Part shown: positions 6,091 to 14,235 of the stretch, one piece after another
Position numbering within the stretch: position 1 is the stretch's first letter
Layout of the letters: every line of letters begins with the position of its first letter
Origin: Acidimicrobiia bacterium
Lineage (GTDB): Bacteria > Actinomycetota > Acidimicrobiia > Acidimicrobiales > Aldehydirespiratoraceae
Assembly: GCA_022819505.1 (NCBI GenBank)
Contig: JAJEHD010000013.1
Location: forward strand, 62,001 to 126,000
Direction of reading: 5' to 3'
Length of the DNA: 64,000 nucleotides
Program-made: the position numbers and the translations under genes
Notes under the pieces: generated by a model
What the model was told of the DNA's origin: nothing
Database searches by the model: none
Seen by the model: the letters and a program-made list of their open reading frames with translations, nothing else

Positions 6091-8859
6091 TCAGCCGGTG
6101 TTGCGCATGCCCGCGGCCACTCCGTTGACCGTGAGCAGCAGGGTTCTCAGCAGACGCTCATCGGTGTCGAGGCTTCCGGTCCGACGGCCGCGATGGCGGG
6201 CGAGGAGGTCGACCTGCAGCACGTTGATCGGGTCGAGATAGGCATCACGCACCGCCAGCGCGCGCCGCAGGATCGGCAGATCCTCGAGCAGGCCCCGGCC
6301 GGTGAGCGCAGTCACCTCGGCCACGGTCCGGTCGTACTCGGCGCACACCGCGTCGAAGTGGCAGTGCAGCGCAGGATCGACCAGCGTGGCCACGTAGTGG
6401 TGGGCAATGGCCAGATCGGTCTTGAACAGCGTCATCTCCACGTTGGACACGAAGGTGCGGAAGAACTGCCACGACTCGTACATGTCGTGCAGGTCGGATC
6501 CCATGCCTTCGGCACGGGCCGCGGCCAGCCCGGCGCCGACACCGAACCAGCCGGGCACGATCTGGCGGGACTGCGTCCATCCGAACACCCAGGGGATGGC
6601 CCTCAGCCCGTCGATGCCGTCATCAGCAGGGCCTCGACGGGCGGGACGGGAGCCGATGTTCATCTCGGCCAACTCCTCGACCGGCGTCGACGTGCAGAAG
6701 TACTCGACCAGCCCAGGGGCCTGCAGGAAGCCCCGGTAAGCGCGGTAGGCCGCGTTCGAGGCGGCCTCCATGACCGCGTCCCACCGGCTGGTGACCTCGG
6801 GAGCGTGGCGAGGGGACCGGTGCGCCAGCGAGGCCTCGACCACGGCGGCGAAGGCGAGGTCGAGGTTGCGATGGGCCAGCCGGGGCAGCCCGTACTTGTC
6901 GGCGATCACCTCCCCCTGCTCGGTGACCTTGACCGAGCCGCTCACCGCGGCGGGCGGCTGGCCCAGGATGGCTGCGTGGGTGGGCCCGCCTCCCCGGCCG
7001 ACGGTGCCTCCCCGGCCGTGGAACACTGTCATCCGAACCCCGGTTGCTGCCGACACCTCAGTGATGGCTCTCAGGGCCTTGTGGATCTCCCACTGGGACG
7101 TCGTGATGCCGCCGTCCTTGTTGGAGTCGGAGTAGCCCACCATCACCTCCTGGACGTCGCCGCGCAACTCGACGAGACGCCGGTAGGGCTCCACGGCCAG
7201 GAGTTCCCGAAGGACCCGCCCCGCGGCGCGGAGGTCGTCGATGGTCTCGAACAGGGGCACGAACCCCAGCCGGGCCACCCCCGCGCCCAAGTCCAGCAAC
7301 CCGGCCTCCCTAGCCAGCACGGCCGGCGCCAGCAGGTCATCGGCTCCTCGGGTCATCGACACGATGTAGCTCTGGACGATCTGATCGCCCCGCAGATCCA
7401 TCTGGCGGCGCAGAACCCGGAACAGTTCCAGCACATCCTCGGCACCATCCTCGAGGCAACGGCCCGGCAAGGCCAGGGGCCGGGGACCGGCCAGTTCCTC
7501 GGCGAGCAGGGAAGTGCGTTCCGTGCTGGAGAGGCCCGCGTAGTCGATCCTCAGCGGCGCGAACAGTCCGGCCAGTGCCAGGTGGTGGCGCTCGGAGTGC
7601 TCACGGATGTCCAGGGTGGCGAGATCGAACCCGATCATGGCCACGATGCGCCGGACCCGGGCCAGCCGGCCCCGGGCCAGAAGCGCGCCTTGGTTGGCCT
7701 CCAAGGACCGCGCGATCACGGCTAGATCCCGGGCCAAGTCAGCTGCCGATCCGTAGGCGGCCGGACCGGGCACCGGCTCGGCCGCCTCAAGGAGGCGCCG
7801 GTGGATGACCGCCAGTCGCTGGCGGTAGGGCTCGCCCGCGCTGAGCCGATCGAACCGTGCCGTCAACTCGGGGAACTGCTCATGGTCGGCCGCGATCGCC
7901 TCGGCCAGTTCGGCGGACACTTCCCTCACTGCGAAGCTCACGCTCAGCTCCGACGACAGTCCCTCGATCTCTTCCACCAGGATGCGCAGGGCACGCTGAC
8001 GCTGAAAGGTGAGCACTTCCACCGTTGTGTGCGGCGTGACGTTGGGGTTGCCGTCACGGTCACCTCCGACCCACGAGCCGAATCGGATGGGGGCACGGTC
8101 GGGGTCGAGTCCGCCGCCCAGCGATGCCAGCACGGCGTCGATGTCGTCGAGCAGCTCAGGCATGCCCTCCACCGCGATCTCGGTCAGGAAGTACAGGATC
8201 GACCGCGCCTCGTCCACCGGGTCGGGACGCTGCCGGCGCAACTCGTCCGTCTGCCAGATGGCGTCGATCAACTCGTTGACCCGGCGGTCCGCCCGGCGCC
8301 GGGCAGTGGCGTCTGCGCCGGCATGGGCCCGGTGCTCGATGAGGCTGGAGATCTCGGCCAGCTTGTCCAGGATCGACCGGCGGGACGCCTCGGTGGGATG
8401 GGCGGTGAACACCGGGCGCAGTTCGGCCGAGTTGACCGTCGTGACGATCTCGTCGTCAGCGAAGCCCATCTCACGCAACCGGCCCACCATCTCGCCGAAG
8501 CGGTTCGAACCGGCCGCCTGCTTCTCTGTCAGGTCGTCGATGCGGTGAACCTGCTCGGCGGTGTTGGCGAGGTGGAAGTAGACCGTGAAGGCCCGAGCGA
8601 GAAGCCCGGCGTGGGCCACGTCCACATCGGCCAGAAGTTCGGCGAGGGCGGTGCTGTCCTCGTCGCTGCGGCGCAGTCCGCGAGCCAGGCCGCGCACCTG
8701 CTCCACGCGGGCCAGCAACTCGGGACCGTGCTGGCGAGACAGCGCCTCTCCGAGCTGAGTACCGAGGCGCCGGATGTCGCTGCGGAGCGCCGAGTCGAGC
8801 TCGCCCAGCGGCCCGTCGAGCGAGGCCTCGACCGGGATGTCCGCTGACCCCTTCACCAT
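6091..8859 (-). CDS. ppc: Phosphoenolpyruvate carboxylase
   Basis: A 922-residue bacterial-type PEP carboxylase, which adds bicarbonate to phosphoenolpyruvate to make oxaloacetate and so refills the TCA cycle. Signature blocks are all present: V-F-T-A-H-P-T-E-A with the catalytic His, G-S-W-V-G-G-D-R-D-G-N-P, G-Y-S-D-S-N-K-D-G-G, F-H-G-R-G-G-T-V-G-R-G-G-G-P, and the invariant C-terminus G-M-R-N-T-G. Length is as expected. ATG 8859 lies nine bases after a minus-strand TAGAGT hexamer, so a dedicated leaderless promoter is possible, although it also follows the flavoprotein gene by only 20 bases. Confidence 0.97.
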   Translation of the reverse strand: MVKGSADIPVEASLDGPLGELDSALRSDIRRLGTQLGEALSRQHGPELLARVEQVRGLARGLRRSDEDSTALAELLADVDVAHAGLLARAFTVYFHLANTAEQVHRIDDLTEKQAAGSNRFGEMVGRLREMGFADDEIVTTVNSAELRPVFTAHPTEASRRSILDKLAEISSLIEHRAHAGADATARRRADRRVNELIDAIWQTDELRRQRPDPVDEARSILYFLTEIAVEGMPELLDDIDAVLASLGGGLDPDRAPIRFGSWVGGDRDGNPNVTPHTTVEVLTFQRQRALRILVEEIEGLSSELSVSFAVREVSAELAEAIAADHEQFPELTARFDRLSAGEPYRQRLAVIHRRLLEAAEPVPGPAAYGSAADLARDLAVIARSLEANQGALLARGRLARVRRIVAMIGFDLATLDIREHSERHHLALAGLFAPLRIDYAGLSSTERTSLLAEELAGPRPLALPGRCLEDGAEDVLELFRVLRRQMDLRGDQIVQSYIVSMTRGADDLLAPAVLAREAGLLDLGAGVARLGFVPLFETIDDLRAAGRVLRELLAVEPYRRLVELRGDVQEVMVGYSDSNKDGGITTSQWEIHKALRAITEVSAATGVRMTVFHGRGGTVGRGGGPTHAAILGQPPAAVSGSVKVTEQGEVIADKYGLPRLAHRNLDLAFAAVVEASLAHRSPRHAPEVTSRWDAVMEAASNAAYRAYRGFLQAPGLVEYFCTSTPVEELAEMNIGSRPARRGPADDGIDGLRAIPWVFGWTQSRQIVPGWFGVGAGLAAARAEGMGSDLHDMYESWQFFRTFVSNVEMTLFKTDLAIAHHYVATLVDPALHCHFDAVCAEYDRTVAEVTALTGRGLLEDLPILRRALAVRDAYLDPINVLQVDLLARHRGRRTGSLDTDERLLRTLLLTVNGVAAGMRNTG

Positions 8860-8879
8860 GAGGCCCGGACTCTAGGCCT

Positions 8880-10112
8880 CTAGGCCGCGGCCCGGGTGCG
8901 GCGCAGCAGCGGATCGGCGAACCTGAGGCCCCGATCGGCCACGCTCAGGACCCGCGACGCCATGCCCGGAGTGTCTCCGTCGATGAGGTTGCCCATCACT
9001 TGGAGGGTGATATTGGCCACCGCCTGGGTGCCCACGGCCAGGCGCAAGCCGTTGCGAAGGATCCACGGATGGCCGATGAGGAAACTGAACCGCCGGCCGG
9101 TCCGCAGGAACCCGTCGAAGCGCTCGCCGATCACCCGGTCGTAGGCGCCGGGCGCGGTTGCCGGATCCTCCAGGAACAGGTCGGCCAGCACCATCCCCGA
9201 CTCCAGGCCGTAGTCGATCCCCTCGCCGTTCATCGGATTGATCAGCCCGGCCGCATCCCCGACCGCGGCCCACCCCGGCCCGTGGCGACGGACCGCGCTC
9301 ATAGGGAGCCTCCAGGCCCGGGGCCGCTCGAGGTAGTCACCCAGCTCCCACTCGTCGGCCACAAGGTCCCGGTAGTCGTCCAACAGCCGGTTGAGGTTGA
9401 GCCTCCGGAATCCCTTCATGGTTGACATGGATCCCGCCCCGATATTGACCGTGCCGTCGCCGGCCGGGAACATCCATCCGTAGCCGGGTACCCACCCTCC
9501 CTCGGCTCCCCGCAGGGTGAGGCAGGCTTCCAGGTGCCGGTCGGCGTGGCGGGGGCTGGGCGCATAGGTGCGGATGGCGAGGCCGAAGGGCTCGGACTCG
9601 ACCCGCTCCGCGCCCAGCAGGCGGGCCGCCGAGCCGGGCGCTCCGGTAGCCAGCACCACCAGGTCGGCCAGGAACCGCTTGCCCCTCGCGGCGCTCTCGA
9701 CGCCGATGACTCTGCCGTCGTCGGCAACGACAGGCATGACCTCGGTGTTCCACGCGATCTCGGCTCCAGCTGCCTGGGCCGCCTCGATGAGATGCTTGTC
9801 CAGCACCCGGCGGGGCCACACCGCGCCGTGGGGACCGAACCGGTTGTTCGCGGGCCACAGCAGCTCGCGCCGGGTGGCGCCTGCGATCATGCGCAGCCCG
9901 TCGATGCGGTGGGCCCCGTCGAGATCTATGCCGAGCTCGCCGAGAGCGGCCACTGCCCTCGGGGTGAGACCGTCGCCGCACACCTTGTCGCGACCGGGCG
10001 ATGCCTTCTCGAAGACGGTCACCTGCGCACCGCCACGGGCGGCCCGAATGGCCGTGGCCGCGCCGGCAGGCCCGGCCCCGATCACCGCGATTTCGCGCCG
10101 GGTCGGGCTCAT
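8880..10112 (-). CDS. Geranylgeranyl-reductase-family FAD oxidoreductase
   Basis: A 410-residue flavoprotein with an N-terminal dinucleotide fold (G-A-G-P-A-G-A-A near residue 11), the family motif D-K-V-C-G-D-G-L-T-P-R (about 45-55), and the FAD-contacting motif G-D-A-A-G-L-I-N-P-M-N-G-E-G-I (about 277). This family saturates isoprenoid chains such as the menaquinone side chain or polyprenyl lipids, with NADPH or reduced ferredoxin. A menaquinone or lipid reductase role is inference. ATG 10112 is preferred over GTG 10130 because the Rossmann strand starts about eight residues later. It lies between the ABC ATPase (48 bases upstream) and ppc. Confidence 0.85.
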   Translation of the reverse strand: MSPTRREIAVIGAGPAGAATAIRAARGGAQVTVFEKASPGRDKVCGDGLTPRAVAALGELGIDLDGAHRIDGLRMIAGATRRELLWPANNRFGPHGAVWPRRVLDKHLIEAAQAAGAEIAWNTEVMPVVADDGRVIGVESAARGKRFLADLVVLATGAPGSAARLLGAERVESEPFGLAIRTYAPSPRHADRHLEACLTLRGAEGGWVPGYGWMFPAGDGTVNIGAGSMSTMKGFRRLNLNRLLDDYRDLVADEWELGDYLERPRAWRLPMSAVRRHGPGWAAVGDAAGLINPMNGEGIDYGLESGMVLADLFLEDPATAPGAYDRVIGERFDGFLRTGRRFSFLIGHPWILRNGLRLAVGTQAVANITLQVMGNLIDGDTPGMASRVLSVADRGLRFADPLLRRTRAAA

Positions 10113-10160
10113 GGCGTCGCTCGACGGCACCCACCAGCGCTGCGACGGCGCGCCGGCCTG

Positions 10161-11063
10161 TTAGTGCGCGTGGGGTCCGTGGCCGTGATGGCCGTGATGG
10201 CCGTGGTCGTGGCTATGGCCAAGGTGGCCGTGGTCATGGTCGTGGCTGTGGCCGTGGCTGTGCTGGTCGTGGCCATGACCGTGGCCGTGCGGGTCGTGAC
10301 TGTGGCCGTGGCCGTGATGGCCGTGGTCATCGAGCACGATCATGCCCTGGGTGTGGTCGTGGTCGGCGTGGTCACCGAGCAGGCGGTTCCCGAATGCCTG
10401 GCGCAGCCGCTCCTCGGTCAGCATGTCGTCGGGAGTCCCCGCCGCCACCAGGTGGTTGGCCATCAGCATCACCGAGTCGCAGTGCCTGGCCTCGTCGAGG
10501 TGGTGGGTGGTGATGATCACTATGGCGCCCTGCGACGAGTACTCCTCTATCACGTCCAGGATCCGCTCCTGGCTGGGGATGTCCAAGCCGGTGACGGGCT
10601 CGTCGAGCATGATGACGTCAGGCTGGCCGGCCAGCGCCTGGGCGATCCTCACCCTCTGCTGCTGGCCTCCGCTGAGATCGCCGAAGCTACGGCTCGAGAA
10701 CTGGTTCACGTCGAGTTGCTCGCCTGCCTTGCGCATGGCGGCCCGGTCCTCGCCCCTCAGCCGCCCGACAAGCCCTCGCTTGCCGTAACGGCCCATGGCC
10801 AGCACCTCGCCCGCGGTTATCGGCATCCAGCAGGCGGGGAGGTGCTGGCACACGTAGGCCAGGTTCTCGGACATCCCGCTGACGCGCCCCGACGTCGGCT
10901 TCTGCAGGCCGGCGAGGCACTCGAGCATGGTCGTCTTGCCCGATCCGTTGACCCCCATCACCGCAGTGGCAGTGCCCGGCTCGAACGTGTGGGTCACCCC
11001 GTCGAGGGCGGTGACATGGTCGAACCTCACGGTGAGATCGGTGACCTCAACGGCGTTGACCAT
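10161..11063 (-). CDS. Metal-type ABC transporter ATPase with His-rich C-terminal tail (ZnuC-like)
   Basis: A 300-residue ABC ATPase. Walker A is G-V-N-G-S-G-K-T (37-44), the signature is L-S-G-G-Q-Q-Q, Walker B is V-I-M-L-D-E-P, and the H-loop is in T-T-H-H-L-D. After about residue 235 it runs into a tail of some 60 residues made almost only of His, Gly, Asp and Ser (D-H-G-H-H-G-H-G-H-S-H type). The ATPase core resembles the zinc/manganese importer subunit. No permease or binding protein is adjacent, whereas znuA-znuB at 27.7-29.9 kb lack an ATPase, so it probably powers that transporter. ATG 11063 is six bases after a minus-strand TACCGT -10 box; an upstream in-frame extension is rejected because it would run through the tauD start. 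Confidence 0.85.
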   Translation of the reverse strand: MVNAVEVTDLTVRFDHVTALDGVTHTFEPGTATAVMGVNGSGKTTMLECLAGLQKPTSGRVSGMSENLAYVCQHLPACWMPITAGEVLAMGRYGKRGLVGRLRGEDRAAMRKAGEQLDVNQFSSRSFGDLSGGQQQRVRIAQALAGQPDVIMLDEPVTGLDIPSQERILDVIEEYSSQGAIVIITTHHLDEARHCDSVMLMANHLVAAGTPDDMLTEERLRQAFGNRLLGDHADHDHTQGMIVLDDHGHHGHGHSHDPHGHGHGHDQHSHGHSHDHDHGHLGHSHDHGHHGHHGHGPHAH

Positions 11064-11085
11064 GACCCAACGGTATATTCCCCCC
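11064..11085. promoter_or_regulatory. Overlapping divergent leaderless promoters
   Basis: Only 22 bases separate two divergent ATG codons. On the plus strand TATATT (11074-11079) is six bases before ATG 11086. On the minus strand TACCGT (11075-11070) is six bases before ATG 11063. Both fit the TAnnnT -10 pattern for leaderless transcripts, and the two hexamers overlap by two bases, so both promoters cannot be occupied at once. Confidence 0.55.
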
Positions 11086-12108
11086 ATGTCATCCGCCACC
11101 ACCCCCGCGGCCACCGGCGGCCGTCGAGGCAACGGCTCGGACGGGGAGCGACCGGCCACCGAACAGGCCGGGACATCTGATCCCGCGTCTCAGGTCACTC
11201 CCGGACGAGTGCGCATCGACCGGTACGGGCTCGACCTCGGGCCGTGGCTCCATCTGGCCGACGAGAGGGCCCGGCTGGCCCGGCCCTCTTTCCGGCATAT
11301 CGACGTGACGCCTCAGGGCGCCACCGTCGGCGCCGAGGTGGGCGGCGTCGATCTTCAATCCGACCTGGCCGATGAGGTGACCGCCGAGATCCGCCAGGCG
11401 CTGCTCGACTACAAGGTGCTGGTGTTCCGCGGCCAGCCGATCACCCCGGCCCAGCACGTGGCGTTCGCCCGCCGCTTCGGCGAGTTGGAGATCCACCCGT
11501 TCATCACCGGGAACTCCGAGCATCCCGAGCTGGTGCGCTTCGAGAAGGGGGTCGACACCGGTGGCTTCGAGAACGGCTGGCACCATGACGTCACCTGGCG
11601 GGAGGTGCCCTCGATGGGGGCCATCCTGCACGCCATCCAGGTTCCGGCCACCGGCGGCGACACCCTGTTCAGCGACATGGGCGCGGCCTACGACGGCCTG
11701 GACGACGCCGTCAAAGAGCGCATCGACGGCCTGTTCGCGGTTCACGACTTCATGCTCGCCTTCAAGCACCAGGTACCCGAAGGGAAGATGGAGGAGTTCC
11801 GGGCCCGGTACCCGCAGGCCCGCCACCCGGTGGTGTGCACCCATCCGGAGACCGGCCGGAAGCTGATCTTCGTGAACTGCTACTTCACGTCCCATATCGA
11901 CGAGATGGACGAATCCGAGGGCGTGGACCTCATCAGGCACCTGGCCGGACAGGCCAACGTGGTCGAGTACCAGTTCCGGGTCCGGTGGGAGCCCGACACC
12001 GTCGTCTTCTGGGACAACCGCTCGGTCCAGCATTACGCGGCCAGCGACTACTACCCGGACGTGCGGATCATGGAGCGGGCCAGCATCGTCGGCACCCGCC
12101 CGGCCTGA
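11086..12108 (+). CDS. TauD/TfdA-family 2-oxoglutarate-dependent dioxygenase
   Basis: A 340-residue Fe(II)/2-oxoglutarate oxygenase. The facial triad is visible as H-x-D in G-W-H-H-D-V-T-W (about 165-169) and the distal His in S-V-Q-H-Y-A (about 317), followed by the 2OG-binding Arg in R-I-M-E-R-A. The I-x-G-x-x-V-x-G-V-D-L type N-terminal strand (A-E-V-G-G-V-D-L) is typical of taurine and 2,4-D dioxygenases. Substrate unknown; family members release sulfite from sulfonates or cleave ether acids. A polar stretch of about 65 residues precedes the domain. ATG 11086 is chosen from the TATATT box six bases upstream. Confidence 0.88.
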   Translation: MSSATTPAATGGRRGNGSDGERPATEQAGTSDPASQVTPGRVRIDRYGLDLGPWLHLADERARLARPSFRHIDVTPQGATVGAEVGGVDLQSDLADEVTAEIRQALLDYKVLVFRGQPITPAQHVAFARRFGELEIHPFITGNSEHPELVRFEKGVDTGGFENGWHHDVTWREVPSMGAILHAIQVPATGGDTLFSDMGAAYDGLDDAVKERIDGLFAVHDFMLAFKHQVPEGKMEEFRARYPQARHPVVCTHPETGRKLIFVNCYFTSHIDEMDESEGVDLIRHLAGQANVVEYQFRVRWEPDTVVFWDNRSVQHYAASDYYPDVRIMERASIVGTRPA

Positions 12109-12165
12109 CCGCACGCTGTCAGGCATCGCTGACAAGAGCCCCGCCAGAGTTCTACTGTGGCGCCG

Positions 12166-12837
12166 ATGGCGCCCCGCACCGACTGGAACCCGCTGCTGCG
12201 GGGCGAGTTCGACAAGCCCTACTGGCAGCAGCTTCAGGACTTCGTCCGGACCGAGCGGGCTCGCGGCCAGGTGTTCCCGCCTCACGACGAGGTGTTCGCG
12301 GCGCTGCATCTCACCCCGTATGCCTCGGTCAAGGTCCTGATCCTGGGCCAGGACCCCTACCACGGCCCCCGACAGGCCCACGGGCTGTGCTTCTCGGTGC
12401 GGCCCGGAGTGGCCAAGCCGCCGTCGCTGGTCAACATCCTCGATGAGCTGCACCACGACATCGGGGCGCCGGTGCCCAGCCACGGCTCGCTGGAGCACTG
12501 GGCCCGCCAGGGGGTGTTGCTGCTCAACGCCACCCTCACTGTCCGGGCGCGCCAGGCCGCCAGCCACCAGCGGAAGGGCTGGGAGACGTTCACCGACGAG
12601 GTGATCAGGGTGGTCAACGGCAAGGATGAGCGGGTGGTGTTCATATTGTGGGGCGGCTCGGCCCGTCGCAAGCGAGGCCTGGTGGACACCAGCCGCCATG
12701 TCGTGATCGAGTCGGCCCACCCGTCGCCGCTGTCCGCATCCGGCGGCTTCTTCGGCAGCAGACCCTTCAGCCGGGCCAACGAGGCCCTCGTGGCCGCCGG
12801 TCGAGAGCCCGTGGACTGGGCCATTCCCGAGCCCTGA
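12166..12837 (+). CDS. ung: Uracil-DNA glycosylase
   Basis: A 223-residue family 1 uracil-DNA glycosylase that removes uracil from DNA to start base-excision repair. The water-activating motif G-Q-D-P-Y-H-G is near residue 61 and the minor-groove intercalation motif H-P-S-P-L-S near 185. The uracil-stacking Phe is in G-L-C-F-S-V. ATG 12166 is seven bases after TACTGT, a TAnnnT box, whereas the alternative GTG at 12157 lies inside that box. It precedes another DNA-repair gene, ogt. Confidence 0.96.
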   Translation: MAPRTDWNPLLRGEFDKPYWQQLQDFVRTERARGQVFPPHDEVFAALHLTPYASVKVLILGQDPYHGPRQAHGLCFSVRPGVAKPPSLVNILDELHHDIGAPVPSHGSLEHWARQGVLLLNATLTVRARQAASHQRKGWETFTDEVIRVVNGKDERVVFILWGGSARRKRGLVDTSRHVVIESAHPSPLSASGGFFGSRPFSRANEALVAAGREPVDWAIPEP

Positions 12838-12869
12838 GACTCCACGTCCTGGAGGCCGAGTTGAGGGTC

Positions 12870-12939
12870 TGGAATTGCACTTGCGCGACGGGGAGGCACT
12901 CGATACCGTCCGAGTCCAAGCTTCATCGGTGTAATTCCA
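12870..12939 (+). promoter_or_regulatory. ogt promoter flanked by an 11-base inverted repeat
   Basis: TTGCGC (12881-12886), a 17-base spacer and TACCGT (12904-12909) form a good -35/-10 pair for ogt. TGGAATTGCAC (12870-12880) directly abuts the -35. Its near-complement GTGTAATTCCA (12929-12939) lies downstream of the start of transcription, matching at 10 of 11 positions. Two half-operators for a dimeric regulator are a fair reading; no regulator is identified. Confidence 0.45.
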
Positions 12940-12965
12940 CCGCGACAAGACGGGAGATGCGCCCC

Positions 12966-13568
12966 ATGAATGCAGCCATCACGAGCGCAAGAAACGCTGC
13001 TGTAGGCCTGAGCGACCCCGCGCCTGACCACGGTGGGGACGTGCCCGAGCGGGCTGGCCACACCCACCTGTGGTTCACGGCCGACAGCCCCGCCGGACCG
13101 GTGTTCGTCGCCCACTCGAACGGGTGGGTTTCGGGTCTCCTGATCGCAACCGACGGTCGGGAGCCCGACCCGGGCCGCTTCGTCGACTACATGCGCGACG
13201 AAGTGGGCACCGACGTCGAACCCGACCCCGACCCCGATCCCAAGCTGGTGGCCCGGGTGGGCGAGGCCCTCGCCACGGGCCGCACCGACGTTCCCGTCGA
13301 CCTGTCGTCGCGCTCGGAGTTCCATCAGGAGGTGCTCCGGGCCACCGCTCGCATCCCCCGCGGCGAGGTCCGCACCTACGGCGAGCTGGCCGAGATCGTG
13401 GGGCGGCCCAGGGCGGCCCGCGCGGTGGGCACGGCCATGGCCCGCAACCCGGTGCCGCTGCTGGTCCCCTGCCATCGGGTGGTGCCGAGCAGCGGGGGAG
13501 TGGGCAACTACGGCTACCGGCCCGAGCTCAAGGCCAAGCTACTCGCAGGCGAGGGCGTAGTTCTCTAG
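12966..13568 (+). CDS. ogt: Methylated-DNA--protein-cysteine methyltransferase
   Basis: A 200-residue O6-alkylguanine-DNA alkyltransferase, a suicide repair protein that moves the alkyl group from DNA to its own Cys. The acceptor motif P-C-H-R-V-V is near residue 170. The helix-turn-helix with its Arg finger is R-A-A-R-A-V-G-T-A-M, and the helix before it is G-E-V-R-T-Y-G-E-L-A. The N-terminal half is weakly conserved, as in most Ogt proteins. ATG 12966 has GGGAG nine bases upstream; an ATG at 12957 would sit on top of that sequence. Its 3' end overlaps the convergent uridine kinase gene by four bases. Confidence 0.93.
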   Translation: MNAAITSARNAAVGLSDPAPDHGGDVPERAGHTHLWFTADSPAGPVFVAHSNGWVSGLLIATDGREPDPGRFVDYMRDEVGTDVEPDPDPDPKLVARVGEALATGRTDVPVDLSSRSEFHQEVLRATARIPRGEVRTYGELAEIVGRPRAARAVGTAMARNPVPLLVPCHRVVPSSGGVGNYGYRPELKAKLLAGEGVVL

Positions 13569-14203
13569 CCGGCCAGGAGCCCCGAACCCGCGGCCGCCGT
13601 CGCCGGAGCCAGCATCGCGACAAGCTCGTCGGCCAGCGAGACGCAGTCGAGAGCGTCCACTATCCGGTCGGCCCGGTGGCGGCTGGGCTGCACGTAGGCG
13701 TCGTGCATGGGGGCGACGGTGGCCGCGAACTGCCGGCGCACGTGGTCCTCGGGGCGGCCCCGCTCGGTCATGTCACGATGGATGCGGCGCTGTAGGCGCA
13801 CGTCCTCGGGCACGTCCAGGAAGACCGAGTAGTCGAGCCGCTCCACCGCCCCGGCCAGGGTCAGCAGCAGGATGCCCTCCACCAGCAGCAGCCGAGCGGC
13901 TTCCACCCGCTCGAAACGGCCGCTGAGGGTGTGGGTCGAGAAGTCGTAGACCGGCACGTCCACGCTGATGCCGCGCCTCAAGGCGTCGAGGTGCTCCAAG
14001 AACAACTCGCTGTCCAGCGAGTCGGGATGGTCGTAGTTGCGCCGGCGACGCTCGGCGAAGGGCAGGTGTGACAGGTCGCGGTAGTAGGCGTCGTAGGCCA
14101 GCACGGTCGCCTCGGCATCGCCGAGCCGCTCGATCAGCCGGCTGGTGAGAGTTGTCTTGCCCGCGCCGGAGCCACCGCAGATCCCGAAGACGAAGACGTC
14201 CAC
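13565..14203 (-). CDS. udk: Uridine kinase-like P-loop kinase
   Basis: A 212-residue kinase of the uridine/phosphoribulokinase family. The P-loop is G-G-S-G-A-G-K-T-T (10-18), followed by the substrate block Y-D-A-Y-Y-R-D and Y-D-H-P-D-S-L-D, and the Walker B-like V-E-G-I-L-L-L. Length matches Udk, which phosphorylates uridine and cytidine for pyrimidine salvage. GTG 14203 is eight bases after a minus-strand TATGGT box (14217-14212). Convergent with ogt, divergent from the aminotransferase. Confidence 0.88.
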   Translation of the reverse strand: MDVFVFGICGGSGAGKTTLTSRLIERLGDAEATVLAYDAYYRDLSHLPFAERRRRNYDHPDSLDSELFLEHLDALRRGISVDVPVYDFSTHTLSGRFERVEAARLLLVEGILLLTLAGAVERLDYSVFLDVPEDVRLQRRIHRDMTERGRPEDHVRRQFAATVAPMHDAYVQPSRHRADRIVDALDCVSLADELVAMLAPATAAAGSGLLAG

Positions 14204-14235
14204 GGGCCGACACCATACCTGCCCGCGCCGGTGGC

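Noticed and set aside
6016..7725. 569-codon plus-strand frame inside ppc
   Set aside because: Antisense to a textbook PEP carboxylase and rich in Gln/Gly/His, as expected for a shadow of GC-rich coding sequence.
10161..10340. Short GTGGCC/CCATGA-type direct repeats as a CRISPR or satellite array
   Set aside because: The units are codon repeats of the His-rich tail, with no spacers of constant length.
11089..12948. 619-codon minus-strand frame over tauD and ung
   Set aside because: Antisense to two genes with complete catalytic motifs.
12648..12965. Long upstream extension of ogt into ung
   Set aside because: It overlaps ung in another frame; a good promoter and ribosome binding site place the start at 12966.
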